Program-made: the position numbers and the translations under genes
The notes under the pieces: generated by a model
Database searches by the model: none
What the model was told of the DNA's origin: nothing
Seen by the model: only the letters and a program-made list of their open reading frames with translations
In this document: positions 8,248 through 16,415 of the stretch, piece by piece
Position numbering within the stretch: position 1 is the first letter of the stretch
How the letters are laid out: every line of letters starts with the position of its first letter
NCBI GenBank assembly: GCA_029239235.1
Contig: JAQZBD010000008.1
Coordinates: 1-44,498, forward strand
Direction of reading: 5' to 3'
DNA from: Herbinix sp.
Lineage (GTDB): Bacteria; Bacillota; Clostridia; Lachnospirales; Lachnospiraceae
DNA length: 44,498 bases

Positions 8248-8265
8248 ATAATACTTAAGTATTAT
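8248..8265. promoter_or_regulatory. 18-bp perfect palindrome in the early leader
   Basis: ATAATACTTAAGTATTAT is its own reverse complement and lies in the leader between the rightward promoter and the Cro-like gene. It differs from the O1/O2 half-site, so it may be bound by another regulator (for example the Cro-like protein). Low-complexity A/T content leaves chance possible. Confidence 0.4.
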
Positions 8266-8321
8266 CAAGTAATAATTAAGAAAAATTAAGTAGGACATTG
8301 TACCTATTGGAAAGGAGCGTT

Positions 8322-8552
8322 TTGTTATTCACTAATTATGAGCGATTTGCCGAAGCGGCCAGCGAAAAGAATTTATCACCTTACAAAATATCAAAGGATA
8401 CCGGAGTATCACAAGCAACACTTAGCTACTGGAAGAACGGGCATGTAAATCCCAAACATAACACATTAACAATACTAGCAAAATACTTGAATATACCAGT
8501 GACTGAACTATACAACGAAATACAAGACAAGGAGGAGTCTGATGGAATATGA
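8322..8552 (+). CDS. Cro-like XRE-family regulator
   Basis: 76 aa from a TTG start at 8322, chosen because AAAGGAG at 8311-8317 lies just upstream; the upstream TTG at 8298 has no ribosome site. The HTH spans ~residues 15-60 (YKISKDTGVSQATLSYWKNG). First gene of the rightward operon, divergent from the repressor, and its recognition helix resembles that of the repressor, as expected for a CI/Cro pair. It overlaps the next gene by 11 nt. Confidence 0.85.
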   Translation: MLFTNYERFAEAASEKNLSPYKISKDTGVSQATLSYWKNGHVNPKHNTLTILAKYLNIPVTELYNEIQDKEESDGI

Positions 8553-8727
8553 ATATTATACTCTTAGTCAAGTGAGCGAAAGGTTCCAGGTATCCGAGGC
8601 AACGATCCGTAGAAGAATTAAAGAAGGCAAGATACCAAAAGCCCATTTTTGCGGAAGGATATTAGTTCCGGCGTGGTTTGTTAAGCAAGGTTCAACAGAA
8701 CCGGTACATAAATTAAAGGAGGATTGA
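8542..8727 (+). CDS. Excisionase-like / MerR-type HTH protein
   Basis: 61 aa with a winged-HTH pattern (YTLSQVSERFQVSEATIRRR, IKEGKIPKAHFCGRILVPAW) typical of the excisionase DNA-binding family. AAGGAGG lies 5 nt before ATG. It may be the directionality factor for the integrase or a small transcription regulator; position in the early operon fits either. No other Xis candidate is seen. Confidence 0.72.
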   Translation: MEYEYYTLSQVSERFQVSEATIRRRIKEGKIPKAHFCGRILVPAWFVKQGSTEPVHKLKED

Positions 8728-8728
8728 A

Positions 8729-8803
8729 TTGAGTAACTTAGTATCAGTTAAAGGAAAGGAGGATGCAGCAGGTGAAATTATTAGCAAACATGACACTAGA
8801 TGA
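8729..8803 (+). CDS. 24-residue leader-type peptide (tentative)
   Basis: A TTG start 6 nt after AAAGGAGG opens a 24-codon frame beginning MSNLVSVKGKEDAAGE. It ends inside the next gene and contains that gene's ribosome site. The start resembles the first residues of Rha-type proteins, so it may be a remnant or a translation-coupling leader. Confidence 0.35.
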   Translation: MSNLVSVKGKEDAAGEIISKHDTR

Positions 8804-9299
8804 ATTAAATAAAGAAATAGAAAGCCTGCAGAATGTACTTAACAGGATTTGCAAAAGAATCGAAGCGTTAAACGGTGAAAAAGATTATTCGGATGAAATT
8901 AGCAAATATTTTCACCTAGGTAAGGTGGGCTTCCGAAAAGATACAAAAAAGCAGAATAGAACAGTTGACAGGGCTGTTAATAGAGGGGTTGAAGCAACCA
9001 AACTTTATGAACTGAGAAATAGCACTGAAAACAGAATAAAAAATTTAAAAAGTGCTGTTACCTGTATTGAAAACAATGATATAACACTTACCAAATCCGA
9101 AATTATTTCTAAGAAAATAGATGAATTCAAAGACCTGGAATGGACGAGGGAAAATGGCGGTTATAGGTCTGGTGAATGGTTTGTTAAAAAAGTCGATGAT
9201 GTGGCTTTTGCATATAAAAATGGAAAGATGCTATTTTACAAAAAGACATTGAAAGAAGTCAAAAAACTGGTTGCCATTGCCGCAAATAAAGTTAAGTAA
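8772..9299 (+). CDS. Phage protein of unknown function, coiled coil
   Basis: 175 aa from GTG at 8772; AAAGGAGG at 8755-8762 directly abuts an ATG at 8763, which is too close, while the GTG sits 9 nt away. Residues ~5-45 and ~75-105 have heptad-rich helices (LDELNKEIESLQNVLNRICK). The C-terminal ~60 residues look like a small globular domain (EWTRENGGYRSGEWFVKKVD). Hydrophilic and cytosolic. No family recognised; neighbours are regulators, so an early regulatory or accessory role is possible. Confidence 0.72.
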   Translation: MKLLANMTLDELNKEIESLQNVLNRICKRIEALNGEKDYSDEISKYFHLGKVGFRKDTKKQNRTVDRAVNRGVEATKLYELRNSTENRIKNLKSAVTCIENNDITLTKSEIISKKIDEFKDLEWTRENGGYRSGEWFVKKVDDVAFAYKNGKMLFYKKTLKEVKKLVAIAANKVK

Positions 9300-9348
9300 G
9301 AAGATTATACCACAATATTACATATTATACCATAAAGGAGGATTTTAT

Positions 9349-10092
9349 TTGAATCAATTAGAACAGAAAACAATTATATCCGTAGAAGTTGCGGATATGG
9401 TCGGTAAAGACCACAAGGAATTATTAAGAGATATACGCAGGTATTCAGAGCAATTAGCCGGGAGCAATATTGCGCTGAGCGATTTCTTCACAGAGAGTAC
9501 CTACACAGATGCAAATAACCAAGATAGACCATGCTACCTTGTCACAAAGAAAGGATGCGAATTTATTGGTAATAAGCTTACCGGGGTTAAGGGGGCTGTA
9601 TTTACAGCAAAGTACATAAATAAGTTTAACGATATGGAGCATATTATTGCTGCTAACATCCAGAACTTATCCCCTGAACTTCAAATGTTCCAAAATATCT
9701 TTAATGCTGTAGCCCAACAGGAGCTAAGAAACAAGCAGATCGAGCAAAAAGTGGACAAGGCTATTGAAACAACTCAGGCAATTAAGGAAGCAGTAGGCGA
9801 GGTGTATGACGATTGGAGAGCTGACATTAAGCATAAGGTTTCTGCAATTCAGAAAGGTATTAACGAATCATATCAGGATACTTATAACCGGTTGTATTCC
9901 GAACTTGAAAAACGCGCTCATTGTGATCTGTCTGCCAGGGTAAGGAACGGAAGGGATCGCCTTATCGAAGCCGGAGTAACTAAGACAAAGGTTGAAGCAT
10001 TCGGCAGACTTGATGTAATAGAAGCTGATGCAAGGTTAAAAGAGATTTTCACAGCTATTATTAAAGAACATGCCGTTAAATATGTGGCTTAG
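9349..10092 (+). CDS. Rha-family antirepressor with ORF6C-like C-terminus
   Basis: 247 aa from TTG at 9349 (AAAGGAGG 6 nt upstream; the open frame extends further left without a ribosome site). The N-terminal Rha domain is clear: VEVADMVGKDHKELLRDIRR, then SDFFTESTYTDANNQDRPCY, LVTKKGCEFIGNKLTG and FTAKYINKFNDME. A coiled-coil stretch (~120-170) leads to an ORF6C-like C-terminal domain with many charged helices. Proteins of this build act as antirepressors or growth-interfering regulators. In this phage, whose repressor lacks a self-cleavage domain, it may help trigger induction (inference). Confidence 0.87.
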   Translation: MNQLEQKTIISVEVADMVGKDHKELLRDIRRYSEQLAGSNIALSDFFTESTYTDANNQDRPCYLVTKKGCEFIGNKLTGVKGAVFTAKYINKFNDMEHIIAANIQNLSPELQMFQNIFNAVAQQELRNKQIEQKVDKAIETTQAIKEAVGEVYDDWRADIKHKVSAIQKGINESYQDTYNRLYSELEKRAHCDLSARVRNGRDRLIEAGVTKTKVEAFGRLDVIEADARLKEIFTAIIKEHAVKYVA

Positions 10093-10131
10093 GATGCTAA
10101 TGCTCAATTAGTAATGTAAAGGAGGACAAGC

Positions 10132-10350
10132 GTGGATAAGGCATTAAAAATAATAGCTATAATCATTGGTTTGGTATCCGGTATGAGCGTTGTTTTAATA
10201 CCATTCTTATTCGATGGAGGAGTAATAAAAAACTTCATGGTAGCCGTAATATCATTGGGTTTATCAGCGTTGATATGTGTCATTTGTATATTAGGCTACT
10301 GGATTTTATGTGACCATGAGGACAATCTAGGATACATAAGGAGGCGGTAA
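10132..10350 (+). CDS. Small two-helix membrane protein
   Basis: 72 aa from GTG after AAAGGAGG. Two hydrophobic segments (~6-27 and ~34-60) are separated by a short GG-containing turn. The C-terminus is charged (DHEDNLGYIRRR). Early-operon membrane protein of unknown function; superinfection exclusion is one possibility but nothing shows it. Confidence 0.7.
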   Translation: MDKALKIIAIIIGLVSGMSVVLIPFLFDGGVIKNFMVAVISLGLSALICVICILGYWILCDHEDNLGYIRRR

Positions 10351-10352
10351 GT

Positions 10353-10529
10353 GTGTACGGTATTACACATCGGTATATGTTTTGTATTGAGTGCGGAAAC
10401 ATCATACAGGTTAGCTTACTTAAGACAACGCCAGATAATAAGTATAAATGTCAAGAATGTTCAAAAAAAGCTCGTAGAAGCGGCAACTTCAAACGAGCAG
10501 ATAGAAAAATAACTTTAAGTGCAATATAG
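10353..10529 (+). CDS. Small zinc-ribbon protein
   Basis: 58 aa from GTG at 10353, 8 nt after AAGGAGG. Contains CIECG and CQECS, two CxxC knuckles 22 residues apart, then a basic tail (KKARRSGNFKRADRK). A rubredoxin-like zinc ribbon that could bind nucleic acid. Starts 3 nt after the preceding stop codon. Confidence 0.68.
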   Translation: MYGITHRYMFCIECGNIIQVSLLKTTPDNKYKCQECSKKARRSGNFKRADRKITLSAI

Positions 10530-10550
10530 CACAGAATCGGAGGAATTGCA

Positions 10551-11099
10551 ATGGCAACTAAATATCAAATTAAAAAATTCTTAGAAATGAAAATGAATGA
10601 GGCTCTTGGAAAACTTAAAAGTGATTACGCAAAGGCTGCTGATGAATTAAAAGTGAACTTTACAATTAAGTTCGCTAAAATCATAAGCGAGTTAAATACG
10701 AATATAGGCCTTGCTGACGATTCGCTTCGAGAGCTAATCATAATAGCAAAGGAGAACGGTGACCAATGGGAATCAAAATATTATTCAGACCCCAAAACAT
10801 ATCTTTGCAAGGCCTCCAATGATTCAAGACCAAACAAAATCACCGAGTACTTCAAGATAAAAGAAGTGGAGTTATTAAAAATAAGATACGAAAAGATGTG
10901 CGATGAAACCTCAAGAGAGTATAAAAAGTTAATTGCTGTGTCTCAAACAATGTCAGCCAAGAGCGGAATTGAATACATAAAAAAACTTGGGTTTGACACA
11001 TCTAATCTTGAGGCTGTAGAGGAATCAACTGCACTCGTTACTGTAATTGATGCTAAAAAGCTTTTCATAGGATCGGAGGTTGATAAATGCTTAATGTAG
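10551..11099 (+). CDS. Hypothetical phage protein
   Basis: 182 aa, ATG after GGAGG. Highly helical and charged, with a coiled-coil look through residues ~1-60 and ~100-140. No transmembrane segment or metal motif. The last 13 nt overlap the next gene, showing translational coupling. Function not recognised; it lies before the recombination genes. Confidence 0.72.
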   Translation: MATKYQIKKFLEMKMNEALGKLKSDYAKAADELKVNFTIKFAKIISELNTNIGLADDSLRELIIIAKENGDQWESKYYSDPKTYLCKASNDSRPNKITEYFKIKEVELLKIRYEKMCDETSREYKKLIAVSQTMSAKSGIEYIKKLGFDTSNLEAVEESTALVTVIDAKKLFIGSEVDKCLM

Positions 11100-11272
11100 G
11101 CCAGAAAGTAAAAGCCACCGGAAAAAATATGGATGTGCCTAAAGGGACTCCCGGAGAAGTGATTGAAATGACACATGACAGTATTGTTCCTTATCGTATC
11201 AGATACACAATTATCAAAGAACATTTTGCCTATGATGGAGAGATCGAGGCTGTAGAAGAAGGGACTGATTAA
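11087..11272 (+). CDS. Small beta-barrel (SH3/KOW-like) protein
   Basis: 61 aa, ATG after GGAGG. The pattern LNVGQKVKATGKN..PKGTPGEVIEM resembles small SH3-like barrels (KOW or hypothetical phage 'DUF' barrels), followed by an acidic tail. Overlaps the preceding gene by 13 nt. Function unknown. Confidence 0.68.
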   Translation: MLNVGQKVKATGKNMDVPKGTPGEVIEMTHDSIVPYRIRYTIIKEHFAYDGEIEAVEEGTD

Positions 11273-11275
11273 TGC

Positions 11276-11398
11276 GTGTATCCTGACAATGAAAGTATAG
11301 GCCAATACATATTGAATGAACGTGATCGTTTAGGGAGGCTCAAAGAACGCTTTGAGCATGAAGAGAATATAGAATCGGAGGATTTAGAAGATGAATGA
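11276..11398 (+). CDS. Possible 40-aa phage protein
   Basis: GTG start, MYPDNESIGQYILNERDRLG then an acidic helix. It fills the gap between two genes and overlaps the next start codon (ATGAATGA). Ribosome site weak (AGAAGGG ~15 nt upstream). Reading-frame fit and acidic composition look real, but support is modest. Confidence 0.5.
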   Translation: MYPDNESIGQYILNERDRLGRLKERFEHEENIESEDLEDE

Positions 11399-12380
11399 AT
11401 TAGTAGTAAAGGTAAGCCAACAACTAGGTGTAATCACAAGCAATTTTGAAGAAATAAAGGCGGCAGCACAGAAGAAAGCCGACTCCTACAAAGGGATTAT
11501 AGTAACTGAGGATACTGTAAAAAATTCTAAGGCCGATATTGCAGACTTAAGATCGTATCAAAAAGATATCAATAGAGCCAGAATTGATTACAAGAAAAAT
11601 TTCTTGGTACCATATGACGAATTTGAAAAGCTTTGTAATGAGGTTGTAGGAATCCTTGAGGATGCAATTGCTCCTATGGATAAGCAGTGTAAAGAATTTG
11701 AGCTTAAGCAAAAAGAAGAGAAGAAGCAGAAAGCACTTGACTACTTCAACGAAAAAGCTGCAGGACACGAAGAACTAATTACATTCGATGAAATATACGT
11801 TTCTGAATGGACTAACTCAGCAACCTCTTTCAAAAGCATAAAATCTGATATCGACACTGCGATTGATAATCGTGTATCTGATATCGACACCATTAAGGCT
11901 ATGGGTAGTGAAATAGAGGATAAGGCTATAGCTACATACAAGGCATCAAAGAGACTTGCTGATGCTATCAAGGTAATCAATGATTACGAGAAGCAAAAAG
12001 CAGATATATTAGCTAAAGAAGAAGCAAGGCGCAAAGCTGATGAAGATAGAAAGGCTATTGAAGAGGCGAAGCGCAAGGCTGATGAAGACAGGAAGATAAG
12101 AGAAGAGGAAGTTGCTAAAACTGCAATATCACGGCAAGCCGAACCAATAAGTCCTCCACATGTATTTAGTAGCGCAGTTTCATACAGTGCACCTATTTCT
12201 AATTCTGGTTGTGGATTTGTTAATGCACCTGCACCGCTTACCAATAAGTCTGAGCAAGGTTTTGTAAATCAAACTAACACTAAGGTTGTGTATATTGTAA
12301 CTGGTACTAAAGAAGATTTTATACAGGTTGAAGCAATCCTAAAAAACCTGGGGATCTCTTATGAAAGGAAGGATGTTTGA
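11391..12380 (+). CDS. DUF1351 family protein
   Basis: 329 aa. Long helical N-terminal region (IADLRSYQKDINRARIDYKK), typical of DUF1351, which regularly precedes single-strand-annealing proteins in Firmicute phages. A repeated coiled coil follows at ~205-245 (KADEDRKAIEEAKRKADEDR). Then come a Ser/Pro/Asn-rich linker and a small alpha/beta C-terminal module (KVVYIVTGTKEDFIQVEAIL). The function is unproven; conserved pairing with ERF/RecT/Sak genes suggests a partner in phage recombination. GGAGG precedes ATG, and the stop codon overlaps the ERF start (TGATG). Confidence 0.88.
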   Translation: MNELVVKVSQQLGVITSNFEEIKAAAQKKADSYKGIIVTEDTVKNSKADIADLRSYQKDINRARIDYKKNFLVPYDEFEKLCNEVVGILEDAIAPMDKQCKEFELKQKEEKKQKALDYFNEKAAGHEELITFDEIYVSEWTNSATSFKSIKSDIDTAIDNRVSDIDTIKAMGSEIEDKAIATYKASKRLADAIKVINDYEKQKADILAKEEARRKADEDRKAIEEAKRKADEDRKIREEEVAKTAISRQAEPISPPHVFSSAVSYSAPISNSGCGFVNAPAPLTNKSEQGFVNQTNTKVVYIVTGTKEDFIQVEAILKNLGISYERKDV

Positions 12381-13024
12381 TGGCCGATATATACCAATCA
12401 GTTACCAAGGTTATGGCTGATATGGATGCTATAGGGAAAACCAAATTCAATCAGCAAGGGAATTTTAAATATCGTGGTATTGATGATGTAATGAATGCGC
12501 TGAATCCGGCTATGGTTAAAAATAAAATATTCGTGGTTCCCGAGGTATTGGAACAGACAAGAGAAGATCGGGTGACAAATAAAGGTGGAAATATTATCTA
12601 TAGCATTCTAAAAATTAAATACACTTTTTACGCGGAAGACGGTTCCCATATTGACTCGATTGTTATAGGAGAAGCATTTGACAGCGGAGACAAGGCAACT
12701 AACAAGGCTATGAGTGTAGCGTTTAAATATGCTTGCTTCCAAGTATTTTGCATCCCTACCGAGGAAATGAAAGACCCAGACGCTGATAAATACGAACTTG
12801 GTGACAAATCAGAAGATCAACACAAGAATGAAATGGAAGAGATAGCGAACCAAAAGATAAATGATATCAAGCTTAAAACCATCCACAAAGAGATGGAGCG
12901 TACCGGAATCACGGAAAAGACAATTTGCGGTGTATATAAAATTACTACCATTTCTGATATCACAGAAGGTATGTACCCGAATGTAATGGATACTTTCAAA
13001 AATACAAAATCAAAGGAGAACTGA
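12380..13024 (+). CDS. erf: ERF-family single-strand annealing recombinase
   Basis: 214 aa from ATG at 12380. The ERF core is visible: VMADMDAIGKTKFNQQGNFK, YRGIDDVMNALNPAMVKNKI, and further on FDSGDKATNKAMSVAFKYAC. ERF proteins anneal complementary single strands during phage recombination and genome circularisation. C-terminal ~70 residues are charged and variable. Located between DUF1351 and nuclease genes, the usual recombination cassette. A TTG at 12377 is an alternative start one codon earlier. Confidence 0.92.
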   Translation: MADIYQSVTKVMADMDAIGKTKFNQQGNFKYRGIDDVMNALNPAMVKNKIFVVPEVLEQTREDRVTNKGGNIIYSILKIKYTFYAEDGSHIDSIVIGEAFDSGDKATNKAMSVAFKYACFQVFCIPTEEMKDPDADKYELGDKSEDQHKNEMEEIANQKINDIKLKTIHKEMERTGITEKTICGVYKITTISDITEGMYPNVMDTFKNTKSKEN

Positions 13025-13025
13025 T

Positions 13026-13898
13026 ATGAACAGTAAAAATATAAAAAAGTCACTGAATGCAAAATTTGATAAATGGTTAGAGAGTATTGATGATAAAGAA
13101 GTTAAGAAAGTAATTAGAGCCAATACTATCATTTCCGGCGGTGCATTAGTTTCCCTTCTCACAGGTGCTGAGGTTCATGATTACGATGTCTATTTTAGAA
13201 CTAAGGAAGCTGTTAGGAAAGTATCAGAGTACTATGTCAAGAAATTCAATGAGACTCATTCTACACATGCGGAAGTAAGAGAGAAGCCAGATGGCAAGAT
13301 TGTTGTATTCATCCAGAGTAAAGGCGTAGAAAGTGAAGACGATGGACAGGACAATCCATTTACGGAAGAAGTTTTACCCGAAGAAGTGGATCAGAAAGAG
13401 GCGCCAGTTATCGAGAAGCCAAAATATAGACCAGTATATCTTACCAGTAATGCAATAACTCTTTCAGATAAGATTCAAATTGTTATTCGTTTCTGGGGAG
13501 AAGTTGAAGATATTCACAAGAATTATGACTTCGCTCATTGTACCTGCTCATGGAGTTCATGGAACGATGAATTGATGCTGCCACAGAAAGCCCTAGAATG
13601 CATCATAAACAAAGAATTGTATTACATAGGCAGCAAGTACCCTCTTTGCTCAATTATCCGCGCTAGGAAGTTTATAGAACGTGGATATACCATCAACGCC
13701 GGGCAGTATCTTAAGATGTGCCTGCAGCTAAATGAATTAAACCTTCATGATGTCGAAACGCTTAAGGATCAGTTGGTTGGAGTTGACAGTGCATATTTTA
13801 ACATGGCGATTAATGCCATGGAGCAGAAGCAACAAAGTGACCCCGAATGGAAGGTTGATAATTCATATCTCTTTGAAGTTATTAACCGTATCTTTTAG
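13026..13898 (+). CDS. Nucleotidyltransferase-fold phage protein
   Basis: 290 aa, AAAGGAG 7 nt before ATG. Residues 36-57 (TIISGGALVSLLTGAEVHDY then DVYF) give the GG..DxD signature of the polymerase-beta/nucleotidyltransferase superfamily, with Asp52 and Asp54 as metal ligands. An acidic low-complexity insert (~97-125) separates this from a conserved C-terminal part. Homologues of this pattern are found in clostridial phages, but substrate (tRNA, protein or nucleotide) is unknown. Co-located with recombination genes. Confidence 0.72.
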   Translation: MNSKNIKKSLNAKFDKWLESIDDKEVKKVIRANTIISGGALVSLLTGAEVHDYDVYFRTKEAVRKVSEYYVKKFNETHSTHAEVREKPDGKIVVFIQSKGVESEDDGQDNPFTEEVLPEEVDQKEAPVIEKPKYRPVYLTSNAITLSDKIQIVIRFWGEVEDIHKNYDFAHCTCSWSSWNDELMLPQKALECIINKELYYIGSKYPLCSIIRARKFIERGYTINAGQYLKMCLQLNELNLHDVETLKDQLVGVDSAYFNMAINAMEQKQQSDPEWKVDNSYLFEVINRIF

Positions 13899-13909
13899 AA
13901 GGTGATTAA

Positions 13910-14536
13910 TTGTACGAAGTAGCTAAAATAACAGCTTATAAGCTTACTGATAAAGGCACGGCCTTACAAATACATATTGATGGCGTAAACCTAAAGGATC
14001 CTATTTTAGAAAAGCATATTAATAGTTGTGGTATCTGGCTTGATGATGGACGAACCATTTCGGCAGAACAGCGAAAGAAAGCGTATGCAACCATAGCCGA
14101 TATAGCAAGGCATGTAGGAGACTATCCAGAATATCTGAAAGAAGAAATGAAGTTCAGGTATATAGCTCAATCAGGTGGAGAAAAATTCAGCCTTAGTGAT
14201 TGCTCAATGGATACTGCCAGAGGATACATAAATTATCTGATGGACTTTGCCTTAGAAAATGGCATCATCCTTGATGATCTCGGAATAAATCGGACGGATG
14301 ATATTAACCATTACCTGTATGCATGTATCAAAAATAAAAAGTGCGCAGTATGCGGTAGACATGGCGAGATACACCATTGGGATGCGATAGGCATGGGAAA
14401 TGATCGCACCGAGATAGATGATAGCTTAAAACGTAAAATATGCCTTTGTAGGGTGCATCATAGCGAGTGCCATACCATCGGGAACCCAGAATTTGAGAAG
14501 AAACACAAGGTATACGGAATTATTATAAATAACTAA
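13910..14536 (+). CDS. Putative HNHc nuclease (HNHc_6 family)
   Basis: 208 aa, TTG start after GAAGGTG. An N-terminal ~115-residue beta/alpha domain is followed by a zinc-bound HNH core. The core runs KKCAVCGRHGEIHHWDAIGM, then CLCRVHHSECHTIG and FEKKHKVYGI. The HNHc_6 group accompanies single-strand-annealing proteins in Firmicute phages and is thought to act in recombination or replication fork processing. Confidence 0.88.
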   Translation: MYEVAKITAYKLTDKGTALQIHIDGVNLKDPILEKHINSCGIWLDDGRTISAEQRKKAYATIADIARHVGDYPEYLKEEMKFRYIAQSGGEKFSLSDCSMDTARGYINYLMDFALENGIILDDLGINRTDDINHYLYACIKNKKCAVCGRHGEIHHWDAIGMGNDRTEIDDSLKRKICLCRVHHSECHTIGNPEFEKKHKVYGIIINN

Positions 14537-14636
14537 CTCTAACGAGCTTAGGTATAAATGTAATATGGATACGCCACAGCACACCGGAAAGGAATGTATA
14601 ACATATCACATTGTAACTTCCTTATCCATCTTTAAC

Positions 14637-14665
14637 CCCATGGTAGTTTCATCGGCTGCCATGGG
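14637..14665. other. Hairpin before the DUF1064 gene
   Basis: CCCATGG (14637-14643) and CCATGGG (14659-14665) can pair, 12 nt ahead of the next start codon and next to its ribosome site (GAGAAAGG). It could mask initiation. The ~140-nt gap it lies in shows no convincing gene. Confidence 0.4.
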
Positions 14666-14677
14666 AGAAAGGAAAAT

Positions 14678-15022
14678 ATGTCTTATAACAAATATAAAAA
14701 TGTAAAGGTTAATATAGACGGATTCAAGTTCGACTCAAAGGCTGAGTCCGAGAGATATCAAGAGCTTAAATTGCTCAATAAGGCTGGTTTAATTACTAAC
14801 TTGACCTTACAACCAAAATTCGAGTTACAATCCAAATTTAGGCACAATACAAAGGCTATATCAGCAATATGTTACATAGCAGACTTTTCGTATATCGACA
14901 AGGAATGCGAAAAAGTAATTGTAGAAGATGTTAAGGGTGTCGAAACAGATGTATTTAAAATCAAGAGAAAAATGTTTTTAAAACTTTATGGATCAACTCA
15001 TGATTTGCGGATTATAAGGTAG
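14678..15022 (+). CDS. DUF1064 nuclease-like protein
   Basis: 114 aa. The DUF1064 layout is clear: NKYKNVKVNIDGFKFDSKAE, then YIADFSYID and KVIVEDVKG with FKIKRKMF. The E..D..ExK-like spacing is that of a PD-(D/E)XK restriction-type nuclease fold, and the family sits in phage replication modules, possibly resolving branched DNA. Located immediately before the replication initiator. Confidence 0.85.
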   Translation: MSYNKYKNVKVNIDGFKFDSKAESERYQELKLLNKAGLITNLTLQPKFELQSKFRHNTKAISAICYIADFSYIDKECEKVIVEDVKGVETDVFKIKRKMFLKLYGSTHDLRIIR

Positions 15023-15030
15023 GTGATTAG

Positions 15031-15915
15031 ATGGCAGTATACAGGATGATTCATATTTCTTTTTGGCAGGATTCATTCGTACTCAATCTGACACCTGAGG
15101 AAAAGTATTTCTACATCTACTTAATGACAAATTCTAAGACTAATCAGATTGGTTGTTATGAGCTGCCAATGAAGATTATTGAAATGGAAACTGGATATGT
15201 TAAAGAAACAGTAGAAAAGCTTTTATCAAGGTTCCAAGATAATTATGGCAAAATAAAGTATTGCGGTAGTGAGTTGCTTCTACGTAATTGGCATAAGTAT
15301 TCCTGGAGCAAGTCCCCAAAGGTTTTTAGCTGCATGAAGAACGAGTACGAAAGCATTAAAAATCCAGAATTTAAGAGTTATATTGAAAGACTATTTATAG
15401 ACTATGGATACAGTAACGGTACATTATCGGAAGACTATGGGGAAAAAGAAAAAGAAAAAAAAGAAGAAGAAAAAGAAAAAGAATATAAAAAGAATAAGTC
15501 TGAACATGAGAAAAAATATTCAGACGGTTCCTTTGAAATGAAGTGCGTAAACTATTTAATATCTTCTATCAAAACCGAAATGCCAGGCGCTATTCTCCCT
15601 AGGGCAGATAAAGAGGTTGAAAAATGGTGTGACCACATTGAGAAGATGTTGAGATTAGATAAGCGACCTCAGGATGTTGTTTATAAGGTTTTGGAGTATG
15701 CGAGAACAGATAACTTCTGGAAAGCTAATATCCGAAGCACAAGCAAGCTCCGGGAGAAGTACGAAACGCTTTACTCGCAGATGGTTAACAAGAAATCACA
15801 ACAGCCTAAACCACAGCAAACTCAGCAGAATAAATTTAACAATCACGAGCGAAGGGAATATTCAGATCAAGCCATGAGTGAGATTGAAAAGAAGCTTTTA
15901 AACAAGAGTTTATAG
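15031..15915 (+). CDS. DnaD-like phage replication protein
   Basis: 294 aa. An N-terminal winged-helix region (RMIHISFWQDSFVLNLTPEE; TKTNQIGCYE-type) matches phage replisome organisers. A Lys/Glu tract (~138-165) leads to a C-terminal helical DnaD-like domain (~180-250) and a Gln/Asn-rich tail. Such proteins open the phage origin and recruit helicase. No DnaC-like loader follows, so host loader would be used. The purine-rich tract inside the gene (15440-15500) is a candidate origin. GGTGATTAG precedes ATG. Confidence 0.82.
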   Translation: MAVYRMIHISFWQDSFVLNLTPEEKYFYIYLMTNSKTNQIGCYELPMKIIEMETGYVKETVEKLLSRFQDNYGKIKYCGSELLLRNWHKYSWSKSPKVFSCMKNEYESIKNPEFKSYIERLFIDYGYSNGTLSEDYGEKEKEKKEEEKEKEYKKNKSEHEKKYSDGSFEMKCVNYLISSIKTEMPGAILPRADKEVEKWCDHIEKMLRLDKRPQDVVYKVLEYARTDNFWKANIRSTSKLREKYETLYSQMVNKKSQQPKPQQTQQNKFNNHERREYSDQAMSEIEKKLLNKSL

Positions 15916-15924
15916 GAGGTAATC

Positions 15925-16095
15925 ATGATAATAAAAGGCACCGCTGCAGAGCAAATATTACTTAAGCGGTCAATAAAGGCAAATGAATGCACCTCACTAT
16001 GTGAATATAAACCGCTGTGCAAGAAACCCAAAGACATGACATGCGGTGAATACGTTGTAAAAATGATTACATGGGAATTGGAGGAAGAAAAGTAA
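15925..16095 (+). CDS. Small Cys-containing phage protein
   Basis: 56 aa, ATG after TAGGAGG. Four Cys (NECTSLCEYKPLCKKPKDMT then C) could bind a metal. Coupled to both neighbours: it begins 9 nt after the replication gene and its stop overlaps the next start. Function unknown. Confidence 0.7.
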   Translation: MIIKGTAAEQILLKRSIKANECTSLCEYKPLCKKPKDMTCGEYVVKMITWELEEEK

Positions 16096-16415
16096 TGAAT
16101 ACATATACCGTAATAAAAGTACATCCAAACAATGGGAGAGAAACAATTGTAGGTACTAATTTAACATGCATGCAAGTTTCATCGATTATAAGCATCCCAG
16201 CCGGATTTGTGAATAAATACGCAAGGAATAAAACGAAAGCAAAGGGATTGTACAAAATCGTGGTTGATGGGGAGATCAGAGACGAGCTAGTTGACAAGTG
16301 GAATGAAATGCTTAGAGCTGCCAGAGAATTAGACAGAGGCGGACGGATTGTAACCGTAATGATAAAAGGCAAGCCACATAAGTATGTTAAGCCGAGAGAA
16401 AGGCAGGCGGTGTAA
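16095..16415 (+). CDS. Hypothetical basic phage protein
   Basis: 106 aa from ATG at 16095 (GGAGG in the preceding gene's end; an earlier in-frame ATG at 16071 lacks one). Mixed alpha/beta with a basic C-terminus (GKPHKYVKPRERQAV). Stop overlaps the methyltransferase start (TAATG). Function not recognised. Confidence 0.68.
   Translation: MNTYTVIKVHPNNGRETIVGTNLTCMQVSSIISIPAGFVNKYARNKTKAKGLYKIVVDGEIRDELVDKWNEMLRAARELDRGGRIVTVMIKGKPHKYVKPRERQAV

Noticed and set aside
14560-14703. 46-codon frame starting MDTPQHTGKECITY in the gap before the DUF1064 gene
   Set aside because: No ribosome site, odd composition and overlap with the next gene's ribosome site and start; more likely untranslated.
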